Positions 32,906 through 36,775 of a stretch of 36,775 nucleotides of DNA are shown here, piece by piece (position 1 is the stretch's first letter; each line of letters begins with the position of its first letter). The stretch comes from Fragilaria crotonensis (lineage: Eukaryota; Bacillariophyta; Fragilariophyceae; Fragilariales; Fragilariaceae). The DNA lies in contig JAKSYS010000629.1 in NCBI GenBank assembly GCA_022925895.1, positions 1-36,775 of the forward strand. The letters are read 5' to 3'. The notes below the pieces were generated by a model. The model ran no database searches. It was not told the DNA's origin and saw nothing but the letters and a program-made list of their open reading frames with translations. A program made the translations under genes and the position numbers.

Positions 32906-35487
32906 ATGGGGGCCACCTCGATACGAGGTACTCTATAGGTGGTCCAATCATTGGGAAGAGTGGCAAGCTTGGCAAGGATTTGTTCGCGCTTTTTCAGATC
33001 CTTCAACAAGAAAGGCACCTTCGCTTCAGGAAGTACCCAGCGGACAACGTCGCCCCAATCCTTCTCGGTAAGAGATTGCGCATCAAATTCGTACTTCGCC
33101 AGCGGCGCGCGTGCCTTCTCCAATGCCTTCAGCTGTGCCTCACTCTTTTTATCTGCTACCTTCAGTCGAGCAGCTTCATTACCTAAGCCGCAACTGCTGC
33201 TTCTGAGCCATGAGTGTCACCCCTGCATTTCCGATACGCGATTCACAATGATTCCATTGCCCTGACGCCGAGAAGGCCTTATTGTTTTGGAGGAGCTGTT
33301 CCACCTGTGCTGCTGCCGTCTCTGCTCCATTACCCTCCATAGAATTGGCGAGCATATCATACCTAAATTGTAAGTCCTCCAATGCTTTGTCTTTGTTGTG
33401 TTGTCCCAACTCCTTTTTCACCCTTTTGTTGGCTAAGCAGCTTCTTGTACTAAATGGTACAAACCCAACTTTCCTCCATGACCAAAGTATCTTTTCTTTT
33501 GTGAAGTGTGTGTTGAAAGGCCGGTCTCGTTCATCATCATCAGATGTGCCATTGACGATGGTTGGAAGGTCATTGAAGTCAAGATTCAACACTGAAGACT
33601 GAAGGTGTTTGCCACTCCTTCGTGCGAGCCCTTGCTGCTTCAGTTTTGCTTGCACCACCTTCTCTCCTCGAGCATACGTGGCGGACTTGAATGGTCCGTA
33701 GAGAGCATCCATCTCTTGTTGGATGCTTGTCGCATTCGGTAAGCCCATGACTATGATTAACCCTCGTTCACAAAGGGCTTTCCTCTGTTCCAATACAAGC
33801 TCTGACAAAACTATTCTTCCAGGTCCAGCGTCCACCTTCAGAATCACAGGACCACAGTTGAGCTTCCCGGTGATGCAATCGAACTCAGTGATCTTGTTCA
33901 TGTTTGAATACAACGGGACTATCACAGTCTCGATGTATTCGTTCAGCAATGTGTCATCCATAGATCCTCGCAGGCGGACGGCATAAGAGCTGTCTGATTC
34001 AACAAGTGTGGGACAGCCATACTAACCTGACACTAACAAGAGCCCCTCAAGCCAACTGACCTTGACTCAAAAATTTGCCTCGACCTTTGCGGACAAATCA
34101 TAAATATAGAAAGGAGGCAAAGCTTCTCCTGCTGCATTCGTGGCGTAGTACACTGCTGTGACGTGCCTTGCTGATTTCACTCCTCTCACTGCACCGCGTT
34201 GATACAAAAGATTGTGGTATGAGACAGCTCGCAAATCGCCCTTGTCGCCAGTAATTGATAAATCATGGTGCGTCTCGCCCATGTTAATGATTCTGCGCTC
34301 GCTATGCATTTTGAATCGCACTTCTGACACCATTTCTCCATTCTCATCATAGACTATTTCATTTTCAACAAGTCCTGTTGTAAGCAAGTCTTTCTTCACG
34401 TCATCGAACCATTGGTTCAAATTGTTGCACGTCGTCCACTGAGCCCGAGCATCTCAACTGCAATCTTCGTTGCTGCTTGCAACGATTCAGGAAACTTGTT
34501 CCTCACCTTACGCCAGACAGATTCCGGCTTGTATGAGTCGGCATGTCGTGTACCTACAATTGACGCTCCTATCAATCGCTTCAAGTCCTTCCACTTCAAT
34601 GCGCCATCACCAACCTGACAGACCTCAGCGTGCGTGGCGACCATCTTAAGGAACGTGTTGGGAATTTTCGGTGCAGGTCCCTTCTTCCTTGGACTGGTGC
34701 CAGCGAGTCCCTCCTTGCATGCCCTATACACAGTGCTTCGCGATAACTGCTTCTTGCCATCCAGGCCAAAGGCCCTCTTAAGCCTTTGGCACATTGCACC
34801 AACTGGCTCGCGATGAGATTTGTCGCATCCTTGAAAGCTGCTTTGTATCGGTCGTTGTACTCGACTTTAGTTCGCTTTGATTGGAGTCTACATTCACTGG
34901 CTTGCTTCGACGAACGACGTGTGCGCTTCGTCGACTGTGATGCGCTCATGCTGGTGCTTGTTTCGGAGGACAGCATCGTGGACATCGTCACTGGCGGTGA
35001 TATGTTGGTGGTGCTTGAACTGTCGCCAGTATCATCAATAACCATGCTAGCGAGCTTCTCTTTCCTGCTCTCTTCTTGCCAAGGCCTTTTAATCTGAAAG
35101 TTGCTGTAGGCACCTCTTTGTCGAGCTGTCTGAACTCGAGAGTAGAGTGTAGTAGCTGGGACGAGTCCTTGAAGTTCACAGGCCCCAATTGCCTGTTTTA
35201 TGGTGAGTCCATTGACGGTCACCTGTGTTGATATTGTGATTCGAGGATGATAAGAAAAAATTAGCTAGTATGATTTTGTCGTAGAATGAAAAACTGATTG
35301 GAGGTCAAATCTCATATTGTCTTGGCCATTTTTTATTTCACGATGTCAATTTCGGCGCAGCCGCAAGCAACAAAATACATACCAACTTAACTGCTGCATT
35401 TTCGGCTGTGTACACGGTCACTTGCCCACCAACAGATGCTGCCGCGGTCGCAGAAGCGTTACGGTCGGTCTTCCCTCTCATCGACAT
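32881..35487 (-). pseudogene. Decayed pogo/CENP-B-like DDE transposase (two exons)
   Basis: Exon 1 is 35487-35383 (35 codons, MSMRGKTDRN...AENAAVKL) and exon 2 starts at 35222 (VTVNGLTIKQAIGACEL); the 160-nt intron has GTATGT and ACAG borders. Domains in order are an N-terminal HTH-like part, a Ser/Thr linker with basic patches, a second HTH (SRSTVYRACKEG), then an RNase-H-like DDE domain. The first acidic box reads NMGETHHDLS where the family has N.DE, so the first catalytic Asp is Gly (codon 34277-34279). The second is LKVDAGPGR and the third QQEMDALYGPFK. Frameshifts lie near 34795 and 34450, stops at 34067-34069 (TGA) and 34022-34024 (TAG), and another frame break near 33125-33180 before the conserved C-terminus (SLTEKDWGDVVRWVLP). 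No flanking TIRs were found. Family placement is from these motifs. Confidence 0.85.
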
Positions 35488-36775
35488 GTTCTAGAATTTT
35501 GGACTCTAATTACGAACTAAAAATTATTGCCTGTACAAATACATCAACTTGTTGAGCCGCGCTCTCTTTTGAAGAAGACCTCCCTTACAAAAAGTATCTA
35601 CGGCACCCCTACATCGTTTGAGGTGTACAGTAACTCTTCACTGGGCTAAATGTTCGATCTTCGTGAATGAATAGTGTGTTTTGCCTCAATTTGGTAGTTG
35701 TCCCACTACTGTCGTAATTTTGGTCGTCTCGATACAATGTTTATGCCTGTACCTGGTACGATCATGACTGCATGTCATACAGAAAATGCTACAGTATTAC
35801 GGGAATTTGCTGTGATGCCCTTAAAATTATGACATATTATGAATTATGATACACAATTGAAATACCAGGTACAAGTACCTGGTAGCACTACTACCTGGTA
35901 CTTGTATTCCAGTAGCACCTGGTGGAAGGTTGACATTTGTCTAAAACTTCATGCATGCACCATACAAGTACTACAGTAGACAGTAGAGAGTAGAGTCTGG
36001 GAAATACAACCGTTGTTCATTGAAATTTGCTAATTTAGATTGTCCAAATGCATGGAAGTGAAGTTGTTTAGTTTTGATCAGGACCTCCTTATTAGTAACA
36101 ATGTTCTGCCAATGCCCCCTACCTATTGCAAGTGATGATGTCAAGTTTGCCTCCACCAAACCTACGTCCGTCCTTCGGCGCGAAGTGATGAACCTGAACC
36201 ACGATAGCATGCATAATTCACACACGTGGTCGGCTTTGGTGCCCGAAGTCTACTATATTATTATAAATGCTTACAACTCAACATACCAGACATGATGCTT
36301 AACTATCCTTTGTTTGAATTCACCATTATTTTTGAAAGAAGGATATTCTTGCATAATTATTCAAAAATATTTCATTTGAATGCGTGCTATTTCATACAAT
36401 CATGTCATAATCCTTAGTTGCCGCAACAATGAGCAAGAAACTTAAAAACTAAACTTTCAAGGCCTTAGCCTAAACACGGACGACAACTTAAATTGAATCA
36501 ACGAACCCAACATTGAAACTGTGGCAAGTGGCATGGGCGCAGCCACACCATGCGGGTCAGTATCATGCATTGCCAGGAAATGGCCATCCGTATGCATTGG
36601 CGATAAAAGAGCGGATGCTTCCTGTGCTGCCATGCATGCCTATTGAACATGGAACTGCGCCATGACGTTACCAACATGCATGACTGGTAAAATGACACCC
36701 AAAGGCAGACAAATTTTGGTACGTAATTGCGTTGGGTTCGAACAAAGAACAAAGTGTGCACGAGAGGATCCAAAT
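35488..36775. other. Intergenic to window end
   Basis: No supported gene. A 10-bp GTAC-type palindrome (TACCAGGTAC/GTACCTGGTA, 2-bp spacer) lies near 35864-35885. On the minus strand, frames between 36773 and 36498 are protein-like and one (91 codons) reaches the window edge, but none shows a motif I know; it may be the edge of another element. Confidence 0.35.

Overview
The window reads as nuclear DNA of a photosynthetic stramenopile, most likely a diatom. Spliceosomal introns are short (45-263 nt). Two proteins start with a secretory signal peptide followed by an aromatic residue (SSAF|VSP; VSG|FNF), the layout of the heterokont plastid pre-sequence. A Copia polyprotein carries the YTDD active-site box that I associate with diatom Copia elements. 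No species can be assigned from sequence alone.

Genes are sparse, with six well-supported loci in 36.8 kb. (1) 4146-5266 (+), a plastid-targeted membrane protein of unknown function with two clear introns and a third with ambiguous borders. (2) 11194-12143 (+), a class I Arf GTPase in three exons. (3) 12559-13833 (-), the ribosome-biogenesis factor EBP2 in two exons, convergent with Arf. (4) 23261-24229 (-), plastid N-acetylglutamate kinase (arginine pathway), with a decayed tandem copy of its 3' end directly downstream. (5) 30428-30598 (+), a small complex I B12/NDUFB3-like subunit. (6) 30672-32189 (-), a UBA-UAS-UBX cofactor of Cdc48/p97, tail to tail with NDUFB3 at a 73-bp gap.

The rest is mostly mobile DNA and repeats: a broken Copia pol (17400-19200), a broken two-exon pogo/CENP-B-like DDE transposase (32881-35487), a probable non-LTR C-terminal fragment (8554-9090), and two adjacent short TIR elements at 24412-25069 and 25090-25731. 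The second TIR element has perfect 12-bp TIRs and a perfect 8-bp target duplication, as expected for hAT. A heptanucleotide satellite of about 750 bp (9585-10340) changes unit type along its length. Dense tandem repeats fill 20083-20826 and 22435-22990, and several long inverted repeats occur at 2807, 3462, 9063, 10504 and 28209/30056.

The genes are unrelated housekeeping functions and form no operon or pathway cluster. I found no convincing new multi-gene system. The most informative items are the hAT-like insertion, the partial NAGK duplication, the graded satellite, and the transposase whose first catalytic Asp has become Gly.
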